29,564 nt of DNA from positions 1-29,564 of the IMG/VR virus record IMGVR_UViG_3300042516_005298. The stretch is one strand, 5' to 3'. Below are positions 1-8,127 of this stretch, one piece after another. Within the stretch, counting starts at the first letter, position 1, and the number at the start of each line of letters is the position of its first letter. This stretch comes from a virus. Below the pieces are notes generated by a model that had not been told where the DNA came from, did no database searches, and saw only the letters and a program-made list of their open reading frames with translations. Both the position numbers and the translations under genes were made by a program.

Positions 1-1
1 A

Positions 2-346
2 GGAAATGACATACAGGCCTCGGATGGTAATGTCAATATCACAATGACATCCAATACACTGACCGAGGTTAAGGGTGATCTACAAGTTACAGGTAATGAT
101 ATTAAGGGCAGCAGTGGCACAACCAACATTTCTCTCAATTACAGTGCCACGCCAGGCGATGTCCAGGTAGCTGGTAATCTCTGGTCAGGACAGGGCATTA
201 TCGTTGGAAGCAACCAGATTAAAGCTTCTAACCAGAGCCTCTGCATTACACTGGATGGCACTGATGGATCGATCGCGGTCAACGGTGATCTTACAGTCTC
301 TGGAAATGACATAAAGTCAAATGGCGGCACAACAGCAATCACCCTC
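2..346 (+). repeat. Imperfect coding repeats in tail fibre (GNDIK units)
   Basis: Three in-frame copies of a unit of about 14-15 codons begin at 2, 92 and 302 (GNDIQASDG, GNDIKGSSGTT, GNDIKSNGGTT). The second and third are preceded by GDL.V(T/S), and a further GNLTVNGTTTT unit starts near 371. The spacings of 90 and 210 bases keep frame. Such repeats are typical of trimeric beta-helical fibre shafts, and they can shorten or lengthen by recombination. Confidence 0.7.
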
Positions 347-1438
347 AGTGGTGATAATGTGACGATACCTGGTAACCTCACAGTCAACGGTACAACAACG
401 ACAGTCAACACAACAAATCTGATTGTTGAAGACCCACTTATCTATATGGCTTCATCAAGTGCGCCAGGTACGGTAGGGTATGGTGGTATCGCAATCGCCT
501 CAGGTTCTGGTGTAACAAATCAAGCACTTGTCTTTGTGAAGGACACAAACGGGACAGAAGCAGTCTGGTCATCCGGACGTCAGGACGTCAATGCTGGATC
601 TGAAACAACAAACACGGGCTTGACATATCTTCCCATCCGCGCCAGTAAGTTTGAAGTGGGTGGAACGCTCGGTGCAGCTGGAAGATCTTTCATATCATCA
701 TCTGATGGTAGCGTCCTCTCAGCAGTCGCAGGTGGTGATCTCTTCTTGAATGCAGCAGCCGGCCCACCAGGATCAAATGGAAATGTTGTATTTGAAGTTG
801 CAGGAACAGACTACCTCCAGGTATCAGGTAGCGCAGGCAACAAAGTTGAATTTAAGGCACCTGCACTGATAGTTTCTGCTAGCATTTTAGAAACAACTGT
901 AGAAGATGTGCGTGCTTTTAGCGCAGCGACATTCATTCGTCTAGGAGCAACCAGCGGTGCAACAACAACCATTAGAGGTGGAACTCTTAATGGTAATCAA
1001 ACAACGCAGAACATCTTCAACACTACAGCGACAACGGTTAACTTTGCAGGAGCAGCAACTACACTTAATGTTGGTGGTGCAACAGGAAACTCAACAGCAA
1101 ACATCGCTGTAAGTGATCCAGGTGTAGGCAATACTAAGACGATCAACATTGGAACGTCTGGCGGTGCTAACTCTACTACAAACATCAACTTAGGATCTAG
1201 CGCCGGCGGAACAATCACTGCTAACAGAAGCCTTATTCCTAGCGTTGATGTAACCTATAATCTTGGCGGAGCAAACAACCGTTGGGCAAACATCTACACA
1301 GGTGACTTACACTTGAAGAATGATCGAGGTGACTACACCCTGATCGAGGAAGAGGATTTCCTTTCAATCCGCTTCAACAAGACGGGTAAGCGCTACAAGT
1401 TCGTCCTCGAACCAGTTCCTGAGCTTGATGAGAAGTAG
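2..1438 (+). CDS. Phage tail fibre protein, C-terminal part (5' end outside window)
   Basis: The frame is open to the left window edge. Codons from base 2 read GNDIQASDGNVNIT before the first ATG at 44, and this matches the repeat found later in the protein, so the real start lies upstream. The visible part is low-complexity, rich in Gly, Thr, Asn and Ser, and built of beta-type repeats (GNDIK...GTT.I.L). A segment VNGTTTTVNTTNLIVEDPL is of a kind common in fibres of T4-like cyanophages and relatives. The C-terminus changes character (NNRWANIYTGDLHL, then a charged tail ending PVPELDEK), as in fibre tips or chaperone-type ends. Its role would be virion attachment to the host surface. Phage fibre identity is fairly sure, but receptor and exact position on the tail cannot be read. 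A 16-bp hairpin follows the stop. Confidence 0.8.
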   Translation, partial: GNDIQASDGNVNITMTSNTLTEVKGDLQVTGNDIKGSSGTTNISLNYSATPGDVQVAGNLWSGQGIIVGSNQIKASNQSLCITLDGTDGSIAVNGDLTVSGNDIKSNGGTTAITLSGDNVTIPGNLTVNGTTTTVNTTNLIVEDPLIYMASSSAPGTVGYGGIAIASGSGVTNQALVFVKDTNGTEAVWSSGRQDVNAGSETTNTGLTYLPIRASKFEVGGTLGAAGRSFISSSDGSVLSAVAGGDLFLNAAAGPPGSNGNVVFEVAGTDYLQVSGSAGNKVEFKAPALIVSASILETTVEDVRAFSAATFIRLGATSGATTTIRGGTLNGNQTTQNIFNTTATTVNFAGAATTLNVGGATGNSTANIAVSDPGVGNTKTINIGTSGGANSTTNINLGSSAGGTITANRSLIPSVDVTYNLGGANNRWANIYTGDLHLKNDRGDYTLIEEEDFLSIRFNKTGKRYKFVLEPVPELDEK

Positions 1439-1454
1439 ATTATTTTAATCTGAT

Positions 1455-1487
1455 CATATCAGCCTCGGCCAGGCCGAGGCTGATATG
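1455..1487. terminator. Perfect 16-bp hairpin between fibre genes (possible terminator)
   Basis: The arm CATATCAGCCTCGGCC (1455-1470) is followed by one base and its exact reverse complement (1472-1487). It lies in the 66-base gap between two fibre genes. The GC-rich core would fold strongly in RNA. No T-run follows on either side, so it is not a textbook intrinsic terminator. It could also be an mRNA-protecting 3' end or a recombination site between fibre modules. Confidence 0.55.
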
Positions 1488-1504
1488 TATTATGAGAGGC
1501 TAAA

Positions 1505-2755
1505 ATGGCTCTAATTGGAACTATCTCTGGAAGTGTTGGATCAGGTGGCGTTTTAACATCAAGAAACGCAATAACAGGAACACTCGTGGTGGCAAACACT
1601 TCTACAAGCTTCCCTGTAATCCCTACAGATCCAGTTGATGCTGTCTTGTACACACAAGGGTCGATCGTCGCTACGAATGAGATCCACGCAAGTGGAACTA
1701 TACGCTTGATGAACTCTTCTGGAGACGAGGGCGGAGAGCTCTTCCTCAACAAAGCAGTCACCAACACGACTCTTAATGGGGGCGTCACAATTGACGTCTA
1801 CCGGAACTTGGTTCGTTTCTTCGAACAAGGAGGAACAGCTCGAGGTTATTATCTCGACATCAGCAATGGTGGAGCCGGAGTATCAACTAATCTTAGTTTC
1901 TCAACAAGCTATACAAACGCAATTTTTGGTGACGGATCAGACGGTGATGTTACAATCAGCGCCTCTACGACTATGACGCGTGAGCAGCACTACAATAACC
2001 TCACTATCGGTACAACCGGCATCCTAAAGCCCCGCGGCTTCCGCATCTTTGTGAAAGGAACGCTCACTATCGAATCCGGAGGATCTATTAATGATGATGG
2101 AAACAATGCAACAGGCGGCACACCAGGCACAGGGCTTGGCGCAACCGGTTTTCTTGATGGACAGTCAAGCGCTGGAGGAAATTCTCGCGGTTCACTTGGC
2201 GCTGGAAATGCTGGGGTTGCTTTAGGATCAACAGTATCACTCAATAGCAACGGAGTGCTGCCCGTGGGCGGCGCCGGGGGCGCGAGCGGCACCGGGCAGG
2301 CGGGCGGAGCTGGTGGAACATGCACACAAATCACACCGTCTCAACGCTGGTCGTCAACCGCAGTACAATACGCGGGGCGCGCGGCAGGATCAGCACAGTG
2401 GAAAGGAGGATCCGGAGGCGGCGGCGGAGGCGCCGATCCAACTGGCGGAACATGCGTCAGTGGCGCGGGTGGAGGAGGCGGAGGCCTTGTTTATATCGCT
2501 GCAAATACGATTACCAACAATGGCACAATCTCTGCTAACGGAGGCAATGGAGGCAACGCATCATTCACAGGAACTGCTAATGCAGGCGGCGGTGGGGGCG
2601 GCGGAGCGGGACATGTGTGTGTCGTAACTAAGACAAATACATCTTTAGGCACAATTACTGCAAATGGTGGAACGGGTGGAGCCGGAGCCGGAGCCTCAGG
2701 CTTGCCAGGAGGCGTAGGTACATCAGGAACAGTTGTAACCATGGTGGTGACATAA
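1505..2755 (+). CDS. Glycine-rich tail fibre / adhesin-like protein
   Basis: This is a 416-residue protein with a good ribosome site (GAGAGG just upstream). Residues about 1-200 look like a fibre shaft. A segment near residues 78-120 (GGELFLNKAVTNTTLNGG, then VYRNLVRFFEQGG) resembles a motif seen in other phage fibre proteins. From about residue 200 to the end it becomes extremely Gly-rich, with runs such as GGSGGGGGGAD and NAGGGGGGGAGH separated by short loops, three of which hold Cys (GGTC, GGTC, GHVC). This layout recalls the polyglycine type II helix bundles of T-even gp38-type tip adhesins, where variable loops set receptor specificity. Homology to gp38 is inferred from pattern only. It overlaps the next start by one base (TAATG). 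Confidence 0.75.
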   Translation: MALIGTISGSVGSGGVLTSRNAITGTLVVANTSTSFPVIPTDPVDAVLYTQGSIVATNEIHASGTIRLMNSSGDEGGELFLNKAVTNTTLNGGVTIDVYRNLVRFFEQGGTARGYYLDISNGGAGVSTNLSFSTSYTNAIFGDGSDGDVTISASTTMTREQHYNNLTIGTTGILKPRGFRIFVKGTLTIESGGSINDDGNNATGGTPGTGLGATGFLDGQSSAGGNSRGSLGAGNAGVALGSTVSLNSNGVLPVGGAGGASGTGQAGGAGGTCTQITPSQRWSSTAVQYAGRAAGSAQWKGGSGGGGGGADPTGGTCVSGAGGGGGGLVYIAANTITNNGTISANGGNGGNASFTGTANAGGGGGGGAGHVCVVTKTNTSLGTITANGGTGGAGAGASGLPGGVGTSGTVVTMVVT

Positions 2756-2946
2756 TGACTGGAAAATGGATCATATTCTCAAATGACGTAAGTCAAAATT
2801 TAATAGACACTTGGATGAACATGCATCCCGATGTCAATGGCTACTATGTTGGAATTCCTCCCTTTCTTTTGGAAAAATCATTATTAGAAAACTGGACGCT
2901 ACCGAGAATTTGGGAAGAAATTCCAGAAAACAACTTAAATCCATAG
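2755..2946 (+). CDS. Small hypothetical protein downstream of adhesin
   Basis: This is a 63-residue protein whose ATG overlaps the stop of the Gly-rich fibre gene by one base, which suggests translational coupling. It is aromatic-rich (three Trp near WIIF, TWMNMHP and ENW) and acidic toward the C-terminus, with no signal peptide or membrane helix. No family is recognised. The position behind a fibre gene would suit an assembly chaperone or accessory tip protein, but this is only context. Coding is likely from the tight coupling. Confidence 0.55.
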   Translation: MTGKWIIFSNDVSQNLIDTWMNMHPDVNGYYVGIPPFLLEKSLLENWTLPRIWEEIPENNLNP

Positions 2947-2982
2947 CGGCGTTCAAATTTCAATGTTAAACATCGAGGCAGT

Positions 2983-3192
2983 ATGAAAGACGAAATATTA
3001 AATCTCCTTAAAGACGAGGAAGGCCAGTCCACCGTCGAGTACATGCTGCTCATCAGCGTGATCGTCATCGCCATCGTCGCCGCGGCATACGTCTTCATCG
3101 ATCCGTTCAGGCAGGGTGTTCTGGATCTGGCGAAAGACATCAAGAAGATCCTATCAGACGGCAAGATAGGAAGAGTAGGCACAACTCGTTAA
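2983..3192 (+). CDS. Type IVb (Flp-type) pilin-like protein
   Basis: This is a 69-residue protein. A short charged leader of 14 residues (MKDEILNLLKDEEG) precedes QSTVEYMLLISVIVIAIVAA. This has the hallmarks of a type IV prepilin: cleavage after Gly, Glu at mature position +5, then an unbroken hydrophobic helix of about 20 residues. The small size and the Q-x3-EY start fit Flp/Tad pilins; similar small pilins are common in Myxococcota and other former deltaproteobacteria (from memory, unchecked). A clear GAGG ribosome site stands four bases before the ATG. The codons are GC-rich compared with the AT-rich small gene before it, suggesting recent gain from a host. A pilin in a phage late region is unexpected. 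It could alter host pili or be an unrelated small membrane protein with a look-alike N-terminus. Confidence 0.75.
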   Translation: MKDEILNLLKDEEGQSTVEYMLLISVIVIAIVAAAYVFIDPFRQGVLDLAKDIKKILSDGKIGRVGTTR

Positions 3193-3222
3193 CTACAATG
3201 AGGCCAGAAATACAATCTGTTC

Positions 3223-5094
3223 ATGGAAAAACAGATTATCTTTGTTGCTGACCTCTTTGCAGAACAATATGCCGGCGGTGCCGAACTAACTTCAGATGCA
3301 CTGATTGAAGCATCACCCACACTTGTCAAGAAAGTTCATGCAAAGAACTTAACAGTTGAGTTCTTACAGCAGAACGTTGATGCTTTCTGGATCTTTGGCA
3401 ATTTCTCATCCATCAACTGGTCGCTGATCCCAGTCATCGCAGCCAATCTTCGTTATGCAGTGCTTGAGTATGACTACAAGTTCTGCCTCCACCGCTCAAT
3501 TGAGAAGCACAAGCATGAGACAGGACAGGAGTGCGACTGCCACAAGCGCCAGCTAGGTCAAATGGTTGCAGGCTTCTACCAGGCTGCGGATGCGATCTTC
3601 TGGATGTCTGAGCAGCAGCGCGCTCGCTATACAGAGCGGTTCCCCAATCTGCTGGGTCACAGGAATTCGCATGTCCTAAGCTCTGTATTTGATAGTCGCT
3701 TCTTTGAGAAGATTGAGCAGCTTAAGAGCAAGACAACTGATAGAAGCGGTTGGATTGTCCTCGGGTCACAGTCGTGGATCAAAGGCTATGAAGACGCTGT
3801 GAAGTGGTGTGAGGACAACGGAAAGAAGTTCCAGAGCTACTGGGATGTCCCATATGAGGAGCTACTTGACGTCATGTCAAGATCTGAGGGATTTGTCTAC
3901 CTCCCACGCGGCGGCGACACATGCCCAAGAATGGTGATCGAGGCAAAGCTTCTTGGATGCGAAGTCGTCACCAACGATAACGTGCAGCATGCAGCAGAAA
4001 AATGGTGGAATGCCAACCCAGATGACGTCTGTGATTATTTGAAGGGTAGGCCTGATGTGTTTTGGGCGGCCATAAATAATGTGATCCAGCAGCAACCGAC
4101 GCTGTCTGGTTACAGCACGACCTACAATTGTGTCGATCAAAACTATCCATTCGTCGAGTCGATCACGTCTCTTCTGGATGTCTGCGATGAGGTTGTTGTC
4201 GTCGACGGGGGATCGACAGATGGTACCTGGGATGTCCTAACTGCGATGTCAAATGAGAACCCAAAGCTCAAGATCAAGCAGATCGAGCGTGACTGGAACC
4301 ATCCACGACACTCTGTCTTTGATGGTATGCAGAAGGCAGCTGCTCGTGATCTCTGCACGGGTGACTTCTGCTGGCAGCAGGACGTCGACGAAGTAATACA
4401 TGAGAATGATTACCAGAAGATCCGCAATTTGCTCACATCGACACCCAAGAGCGTCAATCTCATCTGTCTACCTGTTACAGAATTCTGGGGAAGCAAGGGT
4501 AAGATCCGGATCGACATTAATCCCTGGAAGTGGCGTCTGAGTAGAAACCACCCAGAGATCACACATGGCATTCCTGCAAGTCTACGTCGACAAGATGAGA
4601 ATGGTGACCTCTACTCTGCACCAGGATCAGATGGTTGTGATTACATCACACGAAGCACTGGTGACTTAGTTCCAAATGTCAACTTCCACACGCAGCAGAC
4701 AGAACAATTGCGTCAAGCTGCTGCGAGAGATCCTGCAGCAAGGCAGCAGTATGTCCAATGGCTGACAGCAGTGATCCAGAACTTACCTGGTGTCTACCAC
4801 TATTCATGGTTCAATCTTCCTCGCAAGATTAGAACTTACAAGAACTACTGGTCACGTCACTGGCAGAGCATGTACAACATCAGTCAGGATGATACAGCAG
4901 AGAACAACATGTTCTTCAATAAGCCTTGGGCTGACGTAAGTGATGATGAGATTGACCAGCTTGCTGCCCGCCTTGAGCAAGAGATGGGTGGCTGGATCTT
5001 CCACCGTAAGATTGATTGGAACAATCCCACGCCGAGTGTTATGATTGAAAGCATCAAACACCCAGATGTTATGAGAGAGTGGATTGATATCTAA
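3223..5094 (+). CDS. Two-domain glycosyltransferase (GT4-like + GT2)
   Basis: This 623-residue protein appears to fuse two transferases. Residues 1 to about 285 look like a GT-B/GT4-type enzyme (AGGAELTSD near 17-25, GSQSWIKGYEDA near 181-192, and a degenerate RGGDTCPRMVIEAKLLG in place of the usual E-G-F-G-x-x-x-x-E motif). Residues about 296-520 are a GT-A/GT2 domain with the nucleotide-binding VDGGSTDGT (327-335) and the metal-binding QQDVDE (385-390). Its GC content resembles the phage backbone rather than the AT-rich island that starts right behind it. Donor and acceptor are unknown. No Shine-Dalgarno sequence is close to the ATG. Confidence 0.8.
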   Translation: MEKQIIFVADLFAEQYAGGAELTSDALIEASPTLVKKVHAKNLTVEFLQQNVDAFWIFGNFSSINWSLIPVIAANLRYAVLEYDYKFCLHRSIEKHKHETGQECDCHKRQLGQMVAGFYQAADAIFWMSEQQRARYTERFPNLLGHRNSHVLSSVFDSRFFEKIEQLKSKTTDRSGWIVLGSQSWIKGYEDAVKWCEDNGKKFQSYWDVPYEELLDVMSRSEGFVYLPRGGDTCPRMVIEAKLLGCEVVTNDNVQHAAEKWWNANPDDVCDYLKGRPDVFWAAINNVIQQQPTLSGYSTTYNCVDQNYPFVESITSLLDVCDEVVVVDGGSTDGTWDVLTAMSNENPKLKIKQIERDWNHPRHSVFDGMQKAAARDLCTGDFCWQQDVDEVIHENDYQKIRNLLTSTPKSVNLICLPVTEFWGSKGKIRIDINPWKWRLSRNHPEITHGIPASLRRQDENGDLYSAPGSDGCDYITRSTGDLVPNVNFHTQQTEQLRQAAARDPAARQQYVQWLTAVIQNLPGVYHYSWFNLPRKIRTYKNYWSRHWQSMYNISQDDTAENNMFFNKPWADVSDDEIDQLAARLEQEMGGWIFHRKIDWNNPTPSVMIESIKHPDVMREWIDI

Positions 5095-5112
5095 TAAGAC
5101 CCGAGAGAACCT

Positions 5113-5276
5113 ATGAAAGGTGTTATACTTGCAGGAGGCACATGTAACCGCCTCTATAAAATTACAAAAATAATAAATAAGTGCTTTGTACCCGTTTGTA
5201 ATTAGCCAATGATTTTTTTGATCACGTCACCGAAGAGATTATAAAATCATCACATCAATTCAAAAGAGATTTTAAA
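5113..5276 (+). pseudogene. Broken remnant of a sugar-nucleotide pyrophosphorylase (rmlA-like)
   Basis: From ATG 5113 the frame reads MKGVILAGGTCNRLYKITK and continues to CFVPVCN before a TAG at 5203-5205. This is the N-terminus of glucose-1-phosphate thymidylyltransferases (family pattern MKGIILAGGSGTRLYPIT...PVYNKPMIYY). The stop sits where the family has Lys (AAG to TAG), and the next codons read PMIF, so homology continues past the stop. About 20 bases on, LITSP in one frame and EEIIKSS in another suggest an internal deletion and a frameshift. Conserved nucleotide-binding residues (the second Gly and Thr of GGSGTR) are already changed. The fragment fills the 182-base gap between the backbone transferase and the first island gene. 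A TATAAAAT near 5240 could serve as a promoter for the island, but such motifs are cheap in AT-rich DNA. Confidence 0.75.
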
Positions 5277-5996
5277 ATGACACCAAAAGTTTGTGTTGCA
5301 ATTTGCAATTACAATCACACTAGGTTTTTGAAAGAATCAATACAAAGTATTGTCAACCAGAAGTACAGCAATTTAGACATTGTGGTTGTAGATGATGGCT
5401 CTAAAGATCAAGATGTTGTTAGAGAAATTATAAATTTAATTAGTGATAATAGAATTAGATTTATTCCAATATCAAAAAATTCAGGAAAGTGGAATGCTTT
5501 AAATACGGCATTTGCCTCGACAGATGCAGTAATCTGCACATCACATGATGCAGATGACATTTCGCTAGGATGGAGAATCGGCGCACAACTTGAGGCTCTT
5601 GTATCTACAAAAACTGCGCATAATCTATGCGGTTTTATTTCATGCTGGTCAGAAGAAGAAGTAATTCAAGGAAAAGAAATCCTGGAACCAAAGACTTTGC
5701 GTTTTGGGCATGGACCAGAAATACAGCAGCTAGTCATAAAGGGATTTGAAACACCTGGCATCAATCATTATTTTACGGGAAATTTTGAAACAGCAGGTGT
5801 AAGTGCCATGTTCTACAAAAGAATTTGGGACTTAGGTTATAGATTCAACCCACCAAATTGCGGTATAAGAGTACTGCACAGTGAAGACTCTGATTTTAAT
5901 TTTAGAGTTACAGCAAATTTAGGATTGACATCAATTTTAGCTGAAACTCCTTACCTTTATCGTAGAAATACTAGCACCAACTTTGAGGAAAAATAA
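5277..5996 (+). CDS. GT2-family glycosyltransferase
   Basis: This is a 239-residue GT-A fold transferase. Its N-terminal strand KVCVAICNYNHTRFLKESIQS, the nucleotide-binding VVDDGS (37-42) and the metal-binding HDADD (90-94) are all in canonical order. A later HSEDSDFNFR probably supplies the catalytic acidic ED motif. At about 240 residues it is a single-domain enzyme without a membrane segment. The gene opens the AT-rich part of the island and is the first of three neighbouring but clearly divergent GT2 genes. The donor sugar cannot be inferred. Confidence 0.85.
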   Translation: MTPKVCVAICNYNHTRFLKESIQSIVNQKYSNLDIVVVDDGSKDQDVVREIINLISDNRIRFIPISKNSGKWNALNTAFASTDAVICTSHDADDISLGWRIGAQLEALVSTKTAHNLCGFISCWSEEEVIQGKEILEPKTLRFGHGPEIQQLVIKGFETPGINHYFTGNFETAGVSAMFYKRIWDLGYRFNPPNCGIRVLHSEDSDFNFRVTANLGLTSILAETPYLYRRNTSTNFEEK

Positions 5997-5997
5997 A

Positions 5998-6744
5998 GTG
6001 CATTTTAAATTAGTTGTCCCTGCTTTTAACTGTGAGAATTGGATTGAAAAATGTCTTTTTTCAATCAAAAATCAAGTGCATCAAGATTTTGAGTGCATTA
6101 TCTATAATGATGCAAGTACCGACAATACTGGTGCAAAAATTGATAATTTATTAAATTATTTTGATGATCCAAGGTTTAGAGTTGTGTGCAATGATCATAA
6201 TCGAAAAGCATTACACAATATCGTAGAAGGTTTCAAAATACTTAAAAGTCATGAATCACCTGATGCAATTTTAGCAGTAGTTGATGGGGATGACTATCTG
6301 TTTTGTGAGTATTCTCTTGCGCTTATTAATCAAGTGTACGAGCAGAGAAATGATTTGATGTTGACGTATGGAAGCTTTGTAATGTGGCCAACAGGTGAAC
6401 TCTCATTTCCAAGAGAGTTCCCACAAGAAATTATTAAAAGAAATGATTATCGAAAGCACCCATTTATTTCTAGTCATTTGAGAACCTTCAAGAGCAAGTT
6501 GTGGAATGCAATAGATGATAAAGATTTGCGAGATGAAGATGGTGAATATTTTAAAGTAGGATGGGATGTTTCATTTATGATACCTATGCTAGAGATGGCA
6601 GCGGGGCGGTATCAATACATTCCAAATATTTTGTATGTTTATAATCGCTGGAACCCAATAAGCGACGACGTCATCAACTCAAAAGAGCAGCAAAGAGTTG
6701 ACAACCTCATAAGAACAAGATCAATTTACCAACCCTTAACATAA
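5998..6744 (+). CDS. GT2-family glycosyltransferase (GTG start)
   Basis: The frame can be opened at TTG 5983, but the GTG at 5998 is preferred. It has GAGG nine bases upstream and lies one base after the stop of the preceding gene, and translation then starts directly at the first beta strand (MHFKLVVPAFNCENWIEKCL). The 248-residue product carries a GT2 core with YNDASTDNT (36-44) and the DxD-type VDGDDY (95-100). A Trp-rich C-terminal half (VGWDVSFMIPMLE) probably binds the acceptor. It probably acts with its two GT2 neighbours in building one glycan. Family call sure, specificity unknown. Confidence 0.85.
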   Translation: MHFKLVVPAFNCENWIEKCLFSIKNQVHQDFECIIYNDASTDNTGAKIDNLLNYFDDPRFRVVCNDHNRKALHNIVEGFKILKSHESPDAILAVVDGDDYLFCEYSLALINQVYEQRNDLMLTYGSFVMWPTGELSFPREFPQEIIKRNDYRKHPFISSHLRTFKSKLWNAIDDKDLRDEDGEYFKVGWDVSFMIPMLEMAAGRYQYIPNILYVYNRWNPISDDVINSKEQQRVDNLIRTRSIYQPLT

Positions 6745-6750
6745 AACAAC

Positions 6751-7437
6751 ATGATGTTTAGTATTGTTATTCCAACTTATGAGTATGGTGGAAAAGCTTG
6801 TGAAATGCTTGAAGATTGCCTAAAAAGCATAGAAAGTCAAACTTTTCAAGATTATGAAATTATCGTTACAGATCACTCTAAAGACGATGTTATTAAAGAC
6901 TATTTGTGCAAGTGGAATCTTCCTATTAAATACTACAAGAATGATCGAGGTGTTGGAAACAGTTCGATCAACATGAATGAAGGTATTTTGAAATCAAATG
7001 GTAAGTACATCAAAATAATGCACATGGATGATTGGTTTTGCAATGTAAGAACACTAGAAATTATTTCTGATGCAATTGATAAAAATCCTGATAAAAAATG
7101 GGGCGGTGTAAGTTTCAATCATTACTACCAGAACCAGAGTTTAATAACAAGATTCATTCAAGCACATGTAAATGAGGATATAAAAACTCTGCTAGGGTGT
7201 CCATCTGTATCTTTCTTCATAAATGATAAAGATAACCTGAATTTATTTGATGAGAATCTAGTCATTATTAATGATTCTGACATGCACATAAGATTAGGAA
7301 AGAAATATGGAAATCCAATTTTAATAAGTACTTTTTGCGTTACTGTAAGAATGCATGATATGCAAGTATCTAATAACGTAACAAGCCAAAAACATCAATG
7401 GGAAATTAATTATTATAAGAGGAAAAATTTTGTATGA
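6751..7437 (+). CDS. GT2-family glycosyltransferase
   Basis: This 228-residue protein starts MMFSIVIPTYEYGGKACEML, typical of GT2 enzymes. It has IVTDHSKDD (38-46) at the nucleotide-binding site, where His replaces the usual second Asp/Gly, and HMDDW (91-95) at the metal site. INDSDMHIRLG near residue 175 may be the catalytic-base region. A second ATG follows immediately (6754) and either could start translation, since no strong ribosome site is present. The end overlaps the next gene by four bases. Third of the GT2 trio. Confidence 0.82.
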   Translation: MMFSIVIPTYEYGGKACEMLEDCLKSIESQTFQDYEIIVTDHSKDDVIKDYLCKWNLPIKYYKNDRGVGNSSINMNEGILKSNGKYIKIMHMDDWFCNVRTLEIISDAIDKNPDKKWGGVSFNHYYQNQSLITRFIQAHVNEDIKTLLGCPSVSFFINDKDNLNLFDENLVIINDSDMHIRLGKKYGNPILISTFCVTVRMHDMQVSNNVTSQKHQWEINYYKRKNFV

Positions 7438-8120
7438 GTACAGATTATTTGACTTTTCTTGCAAACAAATATGCATCTGATAAGGGCACGCAGGCACCTG
7501 AGCATGGACATCACGGTCCACGACTACACTTTACAACTGTGTATTCACAGTACTTTGCTCCTATTAGAGAAAAAGAGCTTACAATTCTTGAAATTGGAGT
7601 TGGCGGTGGGCCATCTCTAAAGATGTGGTATGATTTTTTTCCAAATTCTCGTATATTCGCATTTGATATAGATGATCAAAAACATCATGAAAATGATAGA
7701 GTTCTAACAATTAGATGCGATCAATCAAATCGACAACATCTCGACCACATTATGCAGCAAATTGGAGAAGTTGATATTGTTATAGATGACGGTTCACACG
7801 TTGTATCGCACCAACAAATTAGCTTTGGGTCAATATTTCCATTTGTAAAAAAAGGTGGTCAATATTGGATTGAGGATTTACATACATCAGATCGAAGTGT
7901 CTGGAATGGAAAATCTCTGTATGGCTACGATATGTCAGTAAGACCCGGCCATTCAACGGTAGAAGTAATTGAAGACTACATGACGACAAAAAATTTTAAT
8001 AGTCCCTATCTTACAGAACTAGAAAACGATTATCTTACACAAAATATTAATGATTGCAAAATTTTTGATTTACCAGCCACAATGTGGGGACTTAATAAGC
8101 TAGCATATTTTTCAAAGTGA
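7434..8120 (+). CDS. Class I SAM methyltransferase, MycE-like sugar O-methyltransferase type
   Basis: This is a 228-residue protein. The start FLANKYASDKG, then a His-rich stretch, ILEIGVGGGPSLKMWYDFFP (51-70), AFDID (76-80) and VIDDGSHVVSHQ (116-127) follow the pattern of the metal-dependent MycE/8-demethyl-rhamnosyl tetracenomycin O-methyltransferase family, which methylates sugar hydroxyls. LEIGVGGG is the SAM loop, and the DDGSH...H segment is the likely metal/catalytic site. It overlaps the preceding GT2 by four bases and is followed by another methyltransferase. Probable role: O-methylation of a sugar in the island's glycan. Confidence 0.75.
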   Translation: MSTDYLTFLANKYASDKGTQAPEHGHHGPRLHFTTVYSQYFAPIREKELTILEIGVGGGPSLKMWYDFFPNSRIFAFDIDDQKHHENDRVLTIRCDQSNRQHLDHIMQQIGEVDIVIDDGSHVVSHQQISFGSIFPFVKKGGQYWIEDLHTSDRSVWNGKSLYGYDMSVRPGHSTVEVIEDYMTTKNFNSPYLTELENDYLTQNINDCKIFDLPATMWGLNKLAYFSK

Positions 8121-8127
8121 GGGTAAT

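Noticed and set aside
2313-2627. Additional + strand frames inside the Gly-rich fibre gene
   Set aside because: GC-rich glycine codons leave other frames open (Arg-rich or Pro-rich products). The main frame has the coherent fibre sequence.
5113-5205. A 30-residue functional peptide gene
   Set aside because: Its sequence is the truncated N-terminus of an enzyme with key residues changed, and homology continues beyond the stop, so it is a remnant.
5277-7437. Recent tandem duplication of the three GT2 genes
   Set aside because: They share only the general GT2 motifs; sequences, lengths and motif residues differ throughout, so they were recruited separately or diverged long ago.
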